A DNA stretch of 38,760 nt from Veillonella sp. (GCF_015058545.1 NZ_SVCB01000012.1:1-38760); one strand, 5' to 3'. Numbered from the stretch's first letter, positions 1-10,074 are shown. Program-made: numbers and translations. The notes: a model not told the origin generated them from the letters alone.

Positions 1-704
1 CTATGACGGCTATTTTAGAAGAAAAACAATACCTGGCCAAACGTTCGCAGTGGATTTTCGGCGGCGACGGTTGGGCCTATGATATCGGCTTTGGCGGGCT
101 CGACCATGTACTCGCTTCCGGCGATGATGTGAACGTACTCGTATTCGATACGGAAGTATATTCCAATACAGGCGGTCAGTCCTCGAAAGCTACGCATACA
201 GCCGCAGTTGCTAAATTTGCGGCCAGCGGTAAACGTACGAAGAAAAAAGATCTCGGCATGATTGCCATGTCTTACGGCTATGTGTATGTAGCGCAAGTGG
301 CTATGGGCGCTGATAAGAACCAGCTCCTCAAAGCCATTACGGAAGCGGAAGCTTATCTGGGTCCATCCCTTATCATTGCCTATGCACCATGTATCAACCA
401 CGGTATTAAATCCGGCATGGGCACGACGCAGGAAGAATCCCGTCGCGCCGTAGCAGCCGGCTATTGGGATCTCTATCGCTACAATCCGGCTTTACGGGGC
501 ACTGATAAAAATCCGTTCAGCCTCGATTCGAAAGAACCGACTGAAAACTTCCTTGATTTCTTAATGGGCGAAGTGCGTTATGCATCGCTTAAACAGACAT
601 TCCCTGAAGTGGCGGAAGAACTCTTTGCCAAAACGGAAGAAGATGCCAAAGAACGCCGTTTGTCCTACGTGCGTATGCAAGAAAGTTTGGCACCGAGTAA
701 ATAG
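1..704 (+). CDS. nifJ: Pyruvate:ferredoxin (flavodoxin) oxidoreductase, C-terminal part
   Basis: This is the 3' end of a gene that begins before the window; 234 codons including the stop are visible, against roughly 1170 residues for a full enzyme. The enzyme oxidises pyruvate with CoA to acetyl-CoA and CO2 and reduces ferredoxin in the cytoplasm. The visible part is the thiamine-pyrophosphate domain: GGDGWAYDIG near visible residues 20-29, then a stretch ending TGGQSSKAT near 56-64, both typical of the Mg-TPP pocket of the single-chain enzyme. The rest (YVAQVAMG, then IIAYAPCINHG) also follows the family closely. The ATG at position 3 is internal and not a start. A strong terminator follows 125 nt after the stop, so this gene ends its transcription unit. 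Family assignment is firm; whether flavodoxin is a partner cannot be seen. Confidence 0.96.
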   Translation, partial: MTAILEEKQYLAKRSQWIFGGDGWAYDIGFGGLDHVLASGDDVNVLVFDTEVYSNTGGQSSKATHTAAVAKFAASGKRTKKKDLGMIAMSYGYVYVAQVAMGADKNQLLKAITEAEAYLGPSLIIAYAPCINHGIKSGMGTTQEESRRAVAAGYWDLYRYNPALRGTDKNPFSLDSKEPTENFLDFLMGEVRYASLKQTFPEVAEELFAKTEEDAKERRLSYVRMQESLAPSK

Positions 705-828
705 AGGTTAACAGCAACTGAATAAGGCTTGATACCGACGCATAAGGTTTGGTATCAACTGAAGATGGTTTGACTCTCATAATGTAGCTATATAATTTAT
801 TTATATAGAATGTAGTAAAACCTCCAAG

Positions 829-880
829 GGAACTGCACGAACGGGCATTGGGGCCCCGGATTCGTGCAGTTCCTATTTTT
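829..880 (+). terminator. Rho-independent terminator after nifJ
   Basis: A perfect 13-bp inverted repeat (GGAACTGCACGAA at 829-841 and its complement at 861-873) with a 19-nt loop rich in G and C is followed by TATTTTT. It closes the pyruvate:ferredoxin oxidoreductase unit. Confidence 0.85.
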
Positions 881-1183
881 ATGGGGTAATTTATTTGCCC
901 TATAATTGAATGGATTTTCCTATTCCATTTCATTTTTTAAGCCGGTAGATACTCGTAGTTTGAAAATTTTGGTTGTCTTATACCAAAGGCAGCTATGATA
1001 TATTTATATATGAGAGTATAGAGTTATATTTATGATTAAGAGTATAATTATATCAGTAGTGAATCCGGATGAAATATACCGGACAGAATATATAAAGTGC
1101 TTGGGTATATAGTTTTAGGAATCAACGCTAATTACTCATACGATAGAATTTGTTAGGGATATTAGGTAGGAAGGAGTGGCAGT
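881..1183. other. AT-rich intergenic region before addB
   Basis: No credible gene is seen here. A weak hairpin (ATGGA/TCCAT near 913-926, followed by a T run) could be a second terminator. Several TATAAT-like strings (for example 1041-1046) could be the addB promoter, but none has a convincing -35 at the right distance. A small TCCGG/CCGGA stem lies at 1063-1083. The addB ribosome binding site, AGGAAGGAG, lies at 1168-1176. Confidence 0.4.
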
Positions 1184-4100
1184 ATGGCACTTTCGGTCTA
1201 TGTAGGACGGGCCGGTACGGGCAAGACGCACGCTTGTTTCGAGCATGTGAAGCAAGTTATCGAGTCAAATCCGGGGGAGCCTATTTTATACATTGTGCCG
1301 GATTCGGCGACCTATACAATAGAACGAAGCTTGGCGGAATTCATGCCGCAAGGCGGTTTTACCACCGTTCGCGTAGTGGGCTTCAGCCGTTTGGCGTACC
1401 AGGTGTTTCAATCGGTGGGGATGGTGCGCGAATCGGGTCTGTCGGACATTGGTCAAAAATTACTGCTTCGTTTAATCATGAAACGAGAGCAGGGCAAGTT
1501 GGAGTTATTGGGGCAATCGGCTAAACAGCCTCATTTTGCCGATGTACTGCAGGGACTCATCAGTGAATGCGATTCATTCCGTGTGGATGCGGCGGATTTG
1601 AAAAAAGGGGCGGAACAGGTCGAATCCATGGTATTGCAGCGCAAGCTTCAGGAACTGGCCCATATTATGGAAGCGTACCAAGAAACCTTGGCCACGACCG
1701 GCGTTAATACGGCCAATCGACTGGAAGAACTCATGGAGGTATTGCCGAAAAGCCCGTTAATCCATAATTCTCATGTGATTGTGGACGGCTTTCACTGGTT
1801 TACACCGATTCAAATGGAACTTTTATATGAGCTGTTTACCTTGGCTAAAGACAGTATTTTGACCATTACCTTACCGCCGGACCTGGCAAAATTACAGGTA
1901 CCGCCGCAAAAATTACGACTATTCGGGCGCCCTCATTCCGTATTTGCGGATGTGATGAAATGGCAGGCTTCACAAAAAGATGGGATGGAGCTCGTAGTGC
2001 GGACGTTTGATAAAAACTACCGTTTTAAAAAGCCTGTCTTGGAGAGTTTGGCAACGCGTTATTTTAACGCACCAATCAAAGCAAACGACCAAGAGGCCGT
2101 ATTGCCTGTTACGGTGGCCTATAATCGCGCCCGCGAAGCGGATGCAGTGTGTCGTCAGATATTGGCGGCCATGGAAGTTAAGGATGCTCCGAATCGCCGT
2201 TGGCGAGATATTACCATCATGCTTCGTGAGTCGGAGACTTATGGCGATATTTTGGAAAAAACGCTGAAGCGCTATGAGATTCCCTACTTCTCGGATCGCC
2301 GCCGACCTATGGTGAGCCACCCTTTAGGTGAGTTTTTACAGGGATTATTGGAAGTAGTACGTCGTAATTTCGACCATGATGCGGTGTTCCGTTTGTTAAA
2401 AACCGACTTCTGGCCGCTCACTCGTTCCGCTGTGGATGAATTGGAAAACTATTGCCTCGAGTTTGGTATTCGGGACTTCATGTGGCTCAAAGACAGCTGG
2501 CCATATGAACGGAAAAACAGTTTTGACAGCAGTGACGATGACGATACGTATGATGAAAAAATCGCAGAGGAAATCGGAGCGAGTGCAACAGCTGATGCTG
2601 CTGCAAAAGAGAATCCTGAAGTTGCTACAGTAGCATCGGATGTTAATCCTGCATCGACCGGTGATACGTTAAATAGCACGATTTCTGACGAACTCATGCA
2701 GGGGAATACGGAATCTGCGCGCCGTATGCGTGTCAATGCGGCTCATGACCTTATCATGGCCGAGCTCCGCCCTTTCTGGGAATTTGCCAAAGAAGAACAC
2801 ACCGGTTATGAATGGTGTGAAGAGCTTTTCTTGTTGATGAGTAATGTGGGCGTGCCTGCTCGCTTGGCACAGTGGGTTACTGATGCGGAAGCGGCCGGTG
2901 ATGCGGAAAGTGCGGCCGCTCATGAGCAGATGTATAAACGGGTTATTGCTCTTTTTGACGAGATTATGAGCTTGGAATTGCCCGATACGATGACGACGGC
3001 GGAAGTGGCGTTGCTTTTAGAAGAAGGGTTAGAAGAAGTATCCTACTCGTTAGTGCCCCCAAGCCTTGACCATGTTATGGTGACCACCGTGGAACGCGGT
3101 TATACGCATGAAAGCGATATTGTCTTTTTAATGGGCCTCAATGACGGCGTATTCCCGCAACGTATGGGTGATGAAGGCCTTCTGAAAGATACGGAGCGCG
3201 AAGCCTTGAAGGCCGCCGGCGTTACCTTAGCTGAAGGGGCTTTAGTGCGCGCTTTTAATGAAAACTTTTTGTTCTACTTAGCTTGTACGCGCAGTCGTGA
3301 GGAACTTCATATTTCCTATGCCGGTTCCGATGAAGAAGGGGCCGCCTTGGAAAGCAGCCTGGCTATTAAACGTTGGCAGCAGTTGGGTTATACGGCCGGT
3401 TCCAAGGGAGCGCCGCTTACCATTCCGGAGGGTAAAGAGCCGGACTATATTTGGCGGCCGTTACAGAGCTTATCCTTATTGGCCGGCCAGATGGGGAGTG
3501 TTGCGCAAGCTGGCGATTTAGCGTCGATTTGGCGCAGCGTTTACGATTGGAGCCTTGATGGTCCGTATCGCGAGGCTTTACGTATGGCCACCCGTGGGGT
3601 TATGGACTCTAACGATGTGCCCGTAGTGGACCGCGAGGTGGTGCAGGCTTTATTATTCCAGAACGAAGCGTTAAGCGGCTCCGTCACGCGTTTGGAAAAA
3701 TATCAGCAGTGTCCGTTCGCTTTTTATGCCCGTTATGGCTTGAGCCTGGAAGAACGGCCGATTAAGCAGTTCGGTGCCCCGGAAATCGGGATTTTTCTCC
3801 ACGAAAGCTTGCGCTCTTTGGGCATGACACTTTTAAAAGAAAAACGTCAATGGCGTGATATAAAACCGGAGGAAGAAGCGGCGCTTTGCGAAGCGGTAGT
3901 GGCTGAAATCAGTAAGGAATTGCAGCTCGGCGAAGAAGGCGATGTGTATGAAACGGTACTCCAACAGCGTTTGGAATCGACCCTTAAACGGACGGTAAAT
4001 CGCCTCACCGATTGGTCCCAGAAGAGTAAATTCAACACGCGCTATTTGGAAAAGAGCTTTAGCAGTTACGGCGGTGCCGGTCACTGGCCGGCGGTGCAAA

Positions 4101-4846
4101 TACCGCTGGGTGACGAGTCGTATATTCAACTCATCGGTCAGCTCGACCGCGTCGATGAGTGGCAGGATGAGGCTGGTAAAACCTATGGCCTCGTAGTGGA
4201 CTATAAGTCGGGCTATGCGGAAGTGACGGCATCGGATGTGTATTATGGCCTTAAACTGCAGCTCGTAACCTATCTTTTAGCCCTCGAACGGGCGCAGCGG
4301 AGCGATCAAATAGAACCGGCTGCATTGGTGTATACCTATGTAAAAAATCCGCGTATCAGTAAGAGCGATGTGTTAACCGAAGAAATGGCATCTGAATTGG
4401 TGAAAACCGATACAGGTCTTAAAAATGACGGTTATTTCACGGATAATGTGGAGTTATTGGCGAATATTGATGAAACCGTGGTGGCCGGTAAATCGACGCC
4501 ATACGTACCGATTCGTATTAGCGGCAATGGCACATCGATTCATGGCCAAGATAAAAGAAAGACTAAGTCGCCACAAGACTTTAAGACGCTTACCGATTAT
4601 GCGGCCCGCGTGATAGGCAAGGCGGGGCAGCACATCTTGGCCGGGCATTTCCCGGTGAGTCCGTACAATTTGAATAATAAGTACATTCCGTGTTCCTATT
4701 GTCAATATAAGGCGTTATGCCGTTTTGAAAATACGCGGAATAATTACCGTTATATCAACAAAATAGACGAAGATGTAGTGTTGGCTAAAATGGCGAAAGG
4801 AGACGATGTATATGAAGTGGACCGACGCTCAACAAGCGGCGATTGA
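1184..4846 (+). CDS. addB: ATP-dependent helicase/nuclease AddAB, subunit B
   Basis: The 1220-residue product is AddB, partner of AddA in the enzyme that resects double-strand breaks for recombination, the Firmicutes counterpart of RecBCD. Walker A is GRAGTGKT at residues 8-15, which favours AddB over RexB-type subunits that lack it. The C-terminal RecB-like nuclease shows GQLDRVDEW followed by VVDYKSG (Asp1006, Lys1008). Four cysteines placed as in the AddB iron-sulfur staple are present: Cys843 in QQCPFAFYARYG and Cys1170, Cys1173, Cys1179 in CSYCQYKALC. Residues about 446-505 form an acidic and Ala/Ser/Thr-rich insertion, beginning SSDDDDTYDEK, that looks disordered. The ATG at 1184 has a strong AGGAAGGAG seven bases upstream. 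The last 35 nt overlap addA, which implies translational coupling. Confidence 0.95.
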   Translation: MALSVYVGRAGTGKTHACFEHVKQVIESNPGEPILYIVPDSATYTIERSLAEFMPQGGFTTVRVVGFSRLAYQVFQSVGMVRESGLSDIGQKLLLRLIMKREQGKLELLGQSAKQPHFADVLQGLISECDSFRVDAADLKKGAEQVESMVLQRKLQELAHIMEAYQETLATTGVNTANRLEELMEVLPKSPLIHNSHVIVDGFHWFTPIQMELLYELFTLAKDSILTITLPPDLAKLQVPPQKLRLFGRPHSVFADVMKWQASQKDGMELVVRTFDKNYRFKKPVLESLATRYFNAPIKANDQEAVLPVTVAYNRAREADAVCRQILAAMEVKDAPNRRWRDITIMLRESETYGDILEKTLKRYEIPYFSDRRRPMVSHPLGEFLQGLLEVVRRNFDHDAVFRLLKTDFWPLTRSAVDELENYCLEFGIRDFMWLKDSWPYERKNSFDSSDDDDTYDEKIAEEIGASATADAAAKENPEVATVASDVNPASTGDTLNSTISDELMQGNTESARRMRVNAAHDLIMAELRPFWEFAKEEHTGYEWCEELFLLMSNVGVPARLAQWVTDAEAAGDAESAAAHEQMYKRVIALFDEIMSLELPDTMTTAEVALLLEEGLEEVSYSLVPPSLDHVMVTTVERGYTHESDIVFLMGLNDGVFPQRMGDEGLLKDTEREALKAAGVTLAEGALVRAFNENFLFYLACTRSREELHISYAGSDEEGAALESSLAIKRWQQLGYTAGSKGAPLTIPEGKEPDYIWRPLQSLSLLAGQMGSVAQAGDLASIWRSVYDWSLDGPYREALRMATRGVMDSNDVPVVDREVVQALLFQNEALSGSVTRLEKYQQCPFAFYARYGLSLEERPIKQFGAPEIGIFLHESLRSLGMTLLKEKRQWRDIKPEEEAALCEAVVAEISKELQLGEEGDVYETVLQQRLESTLKRTVNRLTDWSQKSKFNTRYLEKSFSSYGGAGHWPAVQIPLGDESYIQLIGQLDRVDEWQDEAGKTYGLVVDYKSGYAEVTASDVYYGLKLQLVTYLLALERAQRSDQIEPAALVYTYVKNPRISKSDVLTEEMASELVKTDTGLKNDGYFTDNVELLANIDETVVAGKSTPYVPIRISGNGTSIHGQDKRKTKSPQDFKTLTDYAARVIGKAGQHILAGHFPVSPYNLNNKYIPCSYCQYKALCRFENTRNNYRYINKIDEDVVLAKMAKGDDVYEVDRRSTSGD

Positions 4847-7800
4847 TGCACCGAAGCCGGGCTCACTCGCTTCACAAACCTTGCTCGTAGCGGCCGCTGC
4901 CGGCTCCGGGAAAACCGCTGTTTTGGTGGAACGCATCATTCAGCGCTTGAAATCTAAAGATAATCCCTTATCCATTCAGGAGCTCATGGTCGTAACATTT
5001 ACCAAGGCGGCAGCTGCTGAAATGAGTGCCCGTATCGGCGCTAAATTGGCGGAAGAATTCAATAAAACCGGGGATTCTTATTTGGAAGAACAGCTCAGCT
5101 TGTTGCCGTCGGCTCATATTTCGACGCTCCATTCCTTCTGTCAGTGGGTTATCAGCAGTTATTTTTACCGACTCGACATCGATCCGTCCTATCGCATCGG
5201 CAATGAAGGTGAATTGATGCTTCTGAAAACCGATGTGTTGGAAAAACTATTGATAAAAGCGTACGAGGAAAATCAATTTCACATTTTTGAAATTGCCGAC
5301 ATGTTTGGCAGTGAACGGTCTGACCAAGGCATTATGGATCAGATTTTGAACCTTCATGAGTTTGCTTTGGCCCAGTCTGATCCTGAAAACTGGCTTCAAG
5401 CGGCTAAGGCTCGTTATGAAAATGCCCTTACCCAGCCCATAATGGACACCGTTTGGGGTAAATATTTTATGGACGAGCAACATCTTCTGATTGACGACAT
5501 TGCGAATCGTCTGTCAAAATTTGCGGACATCCTCAACCAACCGGGTGGGCCTACCAAGGGCACCGAATTTATTGATGAACTTGACTATATGATGTCCGCC
5601 TTGACCGAGGCGCAAACCTGGGATGAAATGGTGGCCGCTGTTGCTCTCATTGGTAACCATTCGTTCAAGCGGCTCAATATGAACCCTTTGAAAAAAGATG
5701 TGGATAAGGTTGATCCCGGCTTGTTATCTCAGGCTAAGGAACTGATAAAGGGTGTTCGTGAGAGCTTAAAAGGGCTTTCTAGTGGTCCTTTTGCTATTAC
5801 CGAGGCGGAGTTTAAAACACAGATTGAGCAAAGCTTGCCGTATGTGACAGGTCTCATCGATTTAACGTTGGCCTTTAAGGATGCGTTTGCGAAGGCCAAA
5901 CAAGAACTGGGTATGCTTGATTTTTCAGACTTGGAACATCTATGCCTGGCTCTCTTGCGGGACAAACAGGACGATGGCCGTTGGGCGCCGTCCGAAGTGG
6001 CCATTGAGCTTCAAAACACTTTCAAAGAAGTCATGGTGGATGAATATCAGGATACGAATGGTGTACAGGAAGCCATCGTAAACCTCGTGTCGCGTACCGA
6101 TAATCGCTTCTACGTAGGCGATGTGAAGCAGAGTATCTACCGCTTCCGTATGGCGAATCCCATGCTTTTCATGGAAAAGTATCACAGATTTCAGCAGTCC
6201 GTCGATGCTGTAGAGCGCCGTATCGACTTATCCCAAAACTTCCGTTCCGATGCGAATATTTTGGAGTTTACCAACTTCCTCTTCCGTCAAATCATGACCG
6301 CTGACGGTGCAGAACTCGACTATGGTGATGCGGAAGCCCTGAATCCGGGCCGCAACACAGATGATGCGCCGGAAAACTGGGTCGGTGGTCCTGTAGAACT
6401 CCATCTTATCGACGTGGGTGATGAAAAAACGTCTACGTTTAATAAGAGTGCAGCGGCAAGCGAAGCTGGCGAATTGGCGGGTGCCGAAGCAACTTCATCA
6501 CCTGCAACTTCAGCATCATCATCTTCGCGTGCCAAGCATTCGTCAAGCTCTTCTTCAAACTATACCTCTAATGATGACGATGATGAAGCCGATTTAGAAA
6601 ACGACGAAAAAGAAACGGCCTTTATCATTGAAAAAATAAAAGAGTTAAAGGCTGCCGATAAGGTTGTACAGAATATGGATGGTAGCTTCCGACCTTTGGA
6701 ATGGCGTGATATAGTGATTCTCTTGCGTTCGCCAAAAGTCAAAGCAGGCCGTATGGTAGAAGCCATGCGCCAAGCCGGAATTCCTGCATATGCTGAAGAA
6801 AACTCGGGCTATTTCAGCGCCATTGAAGTAAAGCTATTGCTGTCGCTACTGCAGGTTATCGACAATCCGGAACAGGATTTACCGATGGCGGTGGTGCTCA
6901 ATTCACCGTTTGTCGGTCTCGACGCGAACGAATTGGGACGCTTGCGTATGAGCGGCCAAGGTTCGATTTGGTCATTGTTGGCCGAATATGGCAAAAACAC
7001 ACAAAATGAAGCAGTTCAGGCTTTTGTAAGTCGTTTTGAAAAATGGCGTACCTATTCGCGTCATCATAGTGTGAGCGATTTGCTGTGGACTATTTACGAG
7101 GACATGAATTATTTGGAATACGTCAGCACCATGCCGAACGGTCTCGTGCGTCGTGCCAATGTAATGGCTCTTTACGAGCGGGCTAAGCAGTATGAAGCCG
7201 GTAGCTTCCGCGGCATTTTCCGCTTTTTACGCTTCTTGGAAAGCTTGCAGGCCGCCGGCCAGGACCTGGGCATCGGCAAAACGGTAAGCGAAGCGGACAA
7301 TGTGGTGCGCATCATGAGTATTCATAAAAGTAAGGGCCTCGAGTTCCCGGTCGTATTCTTAAGTTCCGTGCAAAAAGGTTTTAACCTGGTTGATTTGAAA
7401 AAATCCATGTTACTTCACGGCGATAGCGGCGTGGGTATTAAAGGCTATTATGAAAACTACCGCGTCTTGTATGGCTCACTGCCATGGCTTTATGTACGGG
7501 ACAAGATTGAACTGGCTACCAAGGCCGAAGAAGAACGAATTTTATATGTTGCCTTAACTCGTGCACGCGATAAATTGTTTATTACCGGTTTTGTAAAAAA
7601 ATTTGAAGATCTCTGCAGCAAGCAGGCTGCACCGGCTCTCTTGACCGATACACAGATGCTCAGTAAAAATCTGATTACGGGGGCAAAATCGTATTTGGAT
7701 TGGTTCCTTATGGGCCTGAGCCGCCATTTAAACGGCGGTAATTTGATACGTCAATTCAGTGGCGTAGAAGACGTGGCTTCTATGGATCTCAAGGATAAAC

Positions 7801-8954
7801 AGTGTCGTATACACGTTGAACTTCACGACGGTAGTTTATACACGAACCTGCAGCGTAGTAAAACAGAAAAATCCGCTATTTTGGCGGCCGTTGAAAAACT
7901 GGCTCCAATTGAAGCGGAACCGCTTGAAGCCGACTTGGCAGCTCGTTTTAACTTCAGCTATCCATACATGGGTGCTGTCAGTCGTGCCGCTAAAATCTCT
8001 GTGAGTGAATTAAAACGACGCTTTGCCGAAGCCGAGGAAGAAGCCGAAACTTTGGTAGAGCCGGAAACATCGGTAAAACCGGAAACAACGGAAACATCGG
8101 AAACAGCGGAAACACCGGAAACACCGGAAACACTGGTAAAATCTACTATCAGTACTGTTGATGGAGTGAATGAAGCTGAAGTAATCAATCAAGCTGTAGT
8201 TGAATCGGCAGCTTCTGAGCCTACAACTATTCAAGCGACTTCAGATGGCCTATTACCTTCGGATCTGGGTCCGTTTGATGTTAAACCGAGGGCTTTGGAA
8301 GCCGCTGAAGAAGTGAGCACCGGCGCCCGTTGGGGGACTTTAATGCATGAAGCTATGCAGTGGTTGCCGATGGAAAAATATACGCAAAAAAGCTTGAGTG
8401 TCAAACTCGATCAATTGGTTTTGGAAGGATACTTTACGTTGGAAGAACGACAAGTATTGAGCGATAGAGCGCTGTACCGATTCTTTACTTCCGATTTGGG
8501 GAATCGTTTGTTAAAAGCCGCTAAAGCTTCGGCGGATTCAGCCGGTATTTCAGCTGGCATTACAGCATCTGCAAGCGATGTATCAGCAGATACATCCGAT
8601 ACACCGGCAGATTCAGCAGACGCGTCAGTGCCAAGTAGGCTCTATTCACAGGTCGCCAAAGAATGGCCGTTCAGCATGCTCATTGAAGCCCATGATGTGT
8701 ATCCGGAAGTAGAACCGGGTGAAAAATTATTCCTGCAAGGGATCGTTGATACAGCATTTTTAGAAGATGGCGAGTGGGTTTTGGTAGATTATAAAACGGA
8801 CCGCGTTAAAACGGGCGATGAATTGATTCGTCGTTACGGTATTCAGTTGCGTATCTATAGTCAAGCCTTAGAGCGCTTGACCGGAAAGCCGGTAAAAGAA
8901 CGTTATATCTATTCGTTCCGCTTGAATGATGCGATTGCCGTCCCGGCAGAGTAA
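4812..8954 (+). CDS. addA: ATP-dependent helicase/nuclease AddAB, subunit A
   Basis: The 1380-residue product is AddA, the UvrD-type helicase and nuclease subunit of AddAB. All superfamily 1A motifs are visible in order: Walker A AAAGSGKT (28-35), VTFTKAAAAEM, the Walker B region VDEYQDTN, GDVKQSIYRFR, LSQNFRS, MSIHKSKGLEFP, and LYVALTRARDKL. The C-terminal nuclease motif is VLVDYKTDR. The ATG at 4812 is preferred because AAAGGAG (4796-4802) lies nine bases upstream; an in-frame ATG at 4806 is only three bases from it. At 1380 residues it is longer than most AddA proteins, owing to three low-complexity inserts: Ser/Ala/Asp-rich about 543-600, a three-residue xET repeat about 1084-1110, and Ala/Ser/Asp/Thr-rich about 1239-1274. 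It overlaps addB by 35 nt, and the unit ends at the terminator at 9038. Confidence 0.95.
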   Translation: MKWTDAQQAAIDAPKPGSLASQTLLVAAAAGSGKTAVLVERIIQRLKSKDNPLSIQELMVVTFTKAAAAEMSARIGAKLAEEFNKTGDSYLEEQLSLLPSAHISTLHSFCQWVISSYFYRLDIDPSYRIGNEGELMLLKTDVLEKLLIKAYEENQFHIFEIADMFGSERSDQGIMDQILNLHEFALAQSDPENWLQAAKARYENALTQPIMDTVWGKYFMDEQHLLIDDIANRLSKFADILNQPGGPTKGTEFIDELDYMMSALTEAQTWDEMVAAVALIGNHSFKRLNMNPLKKDVDKVDPGLLSQAKELIKGVRESLKGLSSGPFAITEAEFKTQIEQSLPYVTGLIDLTLAFKDAFAKAKQELGMLDFSDLEHLCLALLRDKQDDGRWAPSEVAIELQNTFKEVMVDEYQDTNGVQEAIVNLVSRTDNRFYVGDVKQSIYRFRMANPMLFMEKYHRFQQSVDAVERRIDLSQNFRSDANILEFTNFLFRQIMTADGAELDYGDAEALNPGRNTDDAPENWVGGPVELHLIDVGDEKTSTFNKSAAASEAGELAGAEATSSPATSASSSSRAKHSSSSSSNYTSNDDDDEADLENDEKETAFIIEKIKELKAADKVVQNMDGSFRPLEWRDIVILLRSPKVKAGRMVEAMRQAGIPAYAEENSGYFSAIEVKLLLSLLQVIDNPEQDLPMAVVLNSPFVGLDANELGRLRMSGQGSIWSLLAEYGKNTQNEAVQAFVSRFEKWRTYSRHHSVSDLLWTIYEDMNYLEYVSTMPNGLVRRANVMALYERAKQYEAGSFRGIFRFLRFLESLQAAGQDLGIGKTVSEADNVVRIMSIHKSKGLEFPVVFLSSVQKGFNLVDLKKSMLLHGDSGVGIKGYYENYRVLYGSLPWLYVRDKIELATKAEEERILYVALTRARDKLFITGFVKKFEDLCSKQAAPALLTDTQMLSKNLITGAKSYLDWFLMGLSRHLNGGNLIRQFSGVEDVASMDLKDKQCRIHVELHDGSLYTNLQRSKTEKSAILAAVEKLAPIEAEPLEADLAARFNFSYPYMGAVSRAAKISVSELKRRFAEAEEEAETLVEPETSVKPETTETSETAETPETPETLVKSTISTVDGVNEAEVINQAVVESAASEPTTIQATSDGLLPSDLGPFDVKPRALEAAEEVSTGARWGTLMHEAMQWLPMEKYTQKSLSVKLDQLVLEGYFTLEERQVLSDRALYRFFTSDLGNRLLKAAKASADSAGISAGITASASDVSADTSDTPADSADASVPSRLYSQVAKEWPFSMLIEAHDVYPEVEPGEKLFLQGIVDTAFLEDGEWVLVDYKTDRVKTGDELIRRYGIQLRIYSQALERLTGKPVKERYIYSFRLNDAIAVPAE
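8061..8141 (+). repeat. 9-bp tandem repeat inside addA
   Basis: Nine consecutive 9-bp units, mostly of the form NCGGAAACA with two CGGTAAAA variants, lie in frame and encode the tripeptides PET, SVK, PET, TET, SET, AET, PET, PET, LVK. Because the unit is a multiple of three, copy-number change would alter protein length without a frameshift. Confidence 0.9.
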
Positions 8955-9037
8955 GTTGTATCTGGTTGTTTTGCCATAGGGCACTAACTTTATACTATAG
9001 TTACAGGTTATCAATCGTTCAACTTTATAATGAAAGA

Positions 9038-9090
9038 AAAGGCGCTATCTCCTCAGCTTTTGCTCAAGGGATAGCGCCTTTGTTTTGGTA
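9038..9090. terminator. Bidirectional terminator between addA and the binding-protein gene
   Basis: A perfect 12-bp inverted repeat (AAAGGCGCTATC at 9038-9049, complement at 9070-9081) with a 20-nt loop. T-rich tracts follow on both strands (TGTTTT on plus, CTTT on minus), as expected between convergent genes. Confidence 0.85.
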
Positions 9091-9183
9091 ACGTTATTTG
9101 ATATTTTCAGCCCAATCATTCATAGCGAATGAGGAGCCTGATTCATTTGTTAAAAACTAGCTTATTTTAAGCTTATTGTAAGC

Positions 9184-9972
9184 TTATTTTTTAGCAGGAC
9201 CGAACCATTTTTCATAGATTTTGTCGTAAGTGCCGTCAGCTTTCAAGTCAGCCAAAGCTTTGTCAGCTTGTTCTTTCAACTGTTTGTCGTCTTTACGGAA
9301 TGCCCATACGAATGGTTCAGGATCAACAGGTTCGCCGATGATTTTGGTATCAGCATCAGCACCTTGTTTTAAGTAATAAAGAGCAACGGCGTTGTCCAAT
9401 ACGATAGCGTCAGCAGTTCCGGCTTTCAATTCATTGAATAATTGGGAGTTGCTGTCAACGGATTTAACCTGTGCATTAGGAATTTTTTCAGCAACGTCTA
9501 AGGCAACACTACCGATTTGAACTACGATACGTTTACCTGCTAAATCGTTCATGCTTGTAGCAGTGTCATCTTTTTTAACAATCGCTACAAAACCGCCTTT
9601 TTCAAAGTATGGATTACTGAAAAGAACAGCTTTTTCACGTTCAGGTGTAGCACTGAGGCCGGATGCAATCATGTCGATATCTTTACTCTGCAACGCAGGA
9701 ATCAAAGCATCAAAGCCCATGCTCTTGAACTGCATTTTGTAACCCATTTTCTTGGCAACAGCGTCAGCAAGGTCAATATCGAAACCTACATATTTGTCGC
9801 CTTCGGTAAATTCAAATGGAGGGAACGTAGTTTCGGCCCCTACTTTAATAACTTTTTCCTGATTGTCGCCGCCGGTGCTGCCGCAACCTGCGATTAAACC
9901 GGCTGTCAATAAAGCCGCTGTGAAAGTGAGCACAACCTTTTTGCTCGCGAATTTTTTAAGTGAACTAAACAT
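9184..9972 (-). CDS. Amino-acid ABC transporter substrate-binding lipoprotein
   Basis: The 262-residue product belongs to the solute-binding protein family 3 (GlnH/HisJ type). It starts with a lysine-rich, hydrophobic signal peptide ending in the lipobox LIAGC, so Cys30 would be lipidated and the protein anchored to the cytoplasmic membrane. The mature part shows the family order: KVGAETTFPPFEF, then KYVGFDIDLADAVAKKMG, then DMIASGLSATPERE, and later DAIVLDNAVALYYL. The substrate is probably a polar or charged amino acid but cannot be fixed by eye. No permease or ATPase gene lies next to it: a terminator follows on one side and the hairpin block lies on the other, so it must work with components encoded elsewhere. 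The start is supported by a G-rich ribosome site (TAGGGGGAAGT on the minus strand at about 9978-9987) and a good promoter. Confidence 0.93.
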   Translation of the reverse strand: MFSSLKKFASKKVVLTFTAALLTAGLIAGCGSTGGDNQEKVIKVGAETTFPPFEFTEGDKYVGFDIDLADAVAKKMGYKMQFKSMGFDALIPALQSKDIDMIASGLSATPEREKAVLFSNPYFEKGGFVAIVKKDDTATSMNDLAGKRIVVQIGSVALDVAEKIPNAQVKSVDSNSQLFNELKAGTADAIVLDNAVALYYLKQGADADTKIIGEPVDPEPFVWAFRKDDKQLKEQADKALADLKADGTYDKIYEKWFGPAKK

Positions 9973-10032
9973 AATTACTTCCCCCTACACTAAAACTTCA
10001 ATCTCTAAAAATCAAAAATTATTTATACGCAT

Positions 10033-10061
10033 ATTATAGACCTTTTCTGTATAAATATCAA
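10033..10061 (-). promoter_or_regulatory. Sigma-70 type promoter of the binding-protein gene
   Basis: On the minus strand TTGATA (10061-10056) is followed, after exactly 17 bases, by TATAAT (10038-10033). The start codon lies about 60 bases downstream. Confidence 0.85.
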
Positions 10062-10074
10062 TCATAAAATTATA

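Noticed and set aside
1150..1524. A 124-codon plus-strand frame over the addB start
   Set aside because: It lies in another frame of addB, whose protein is fully conserved in its motifs.
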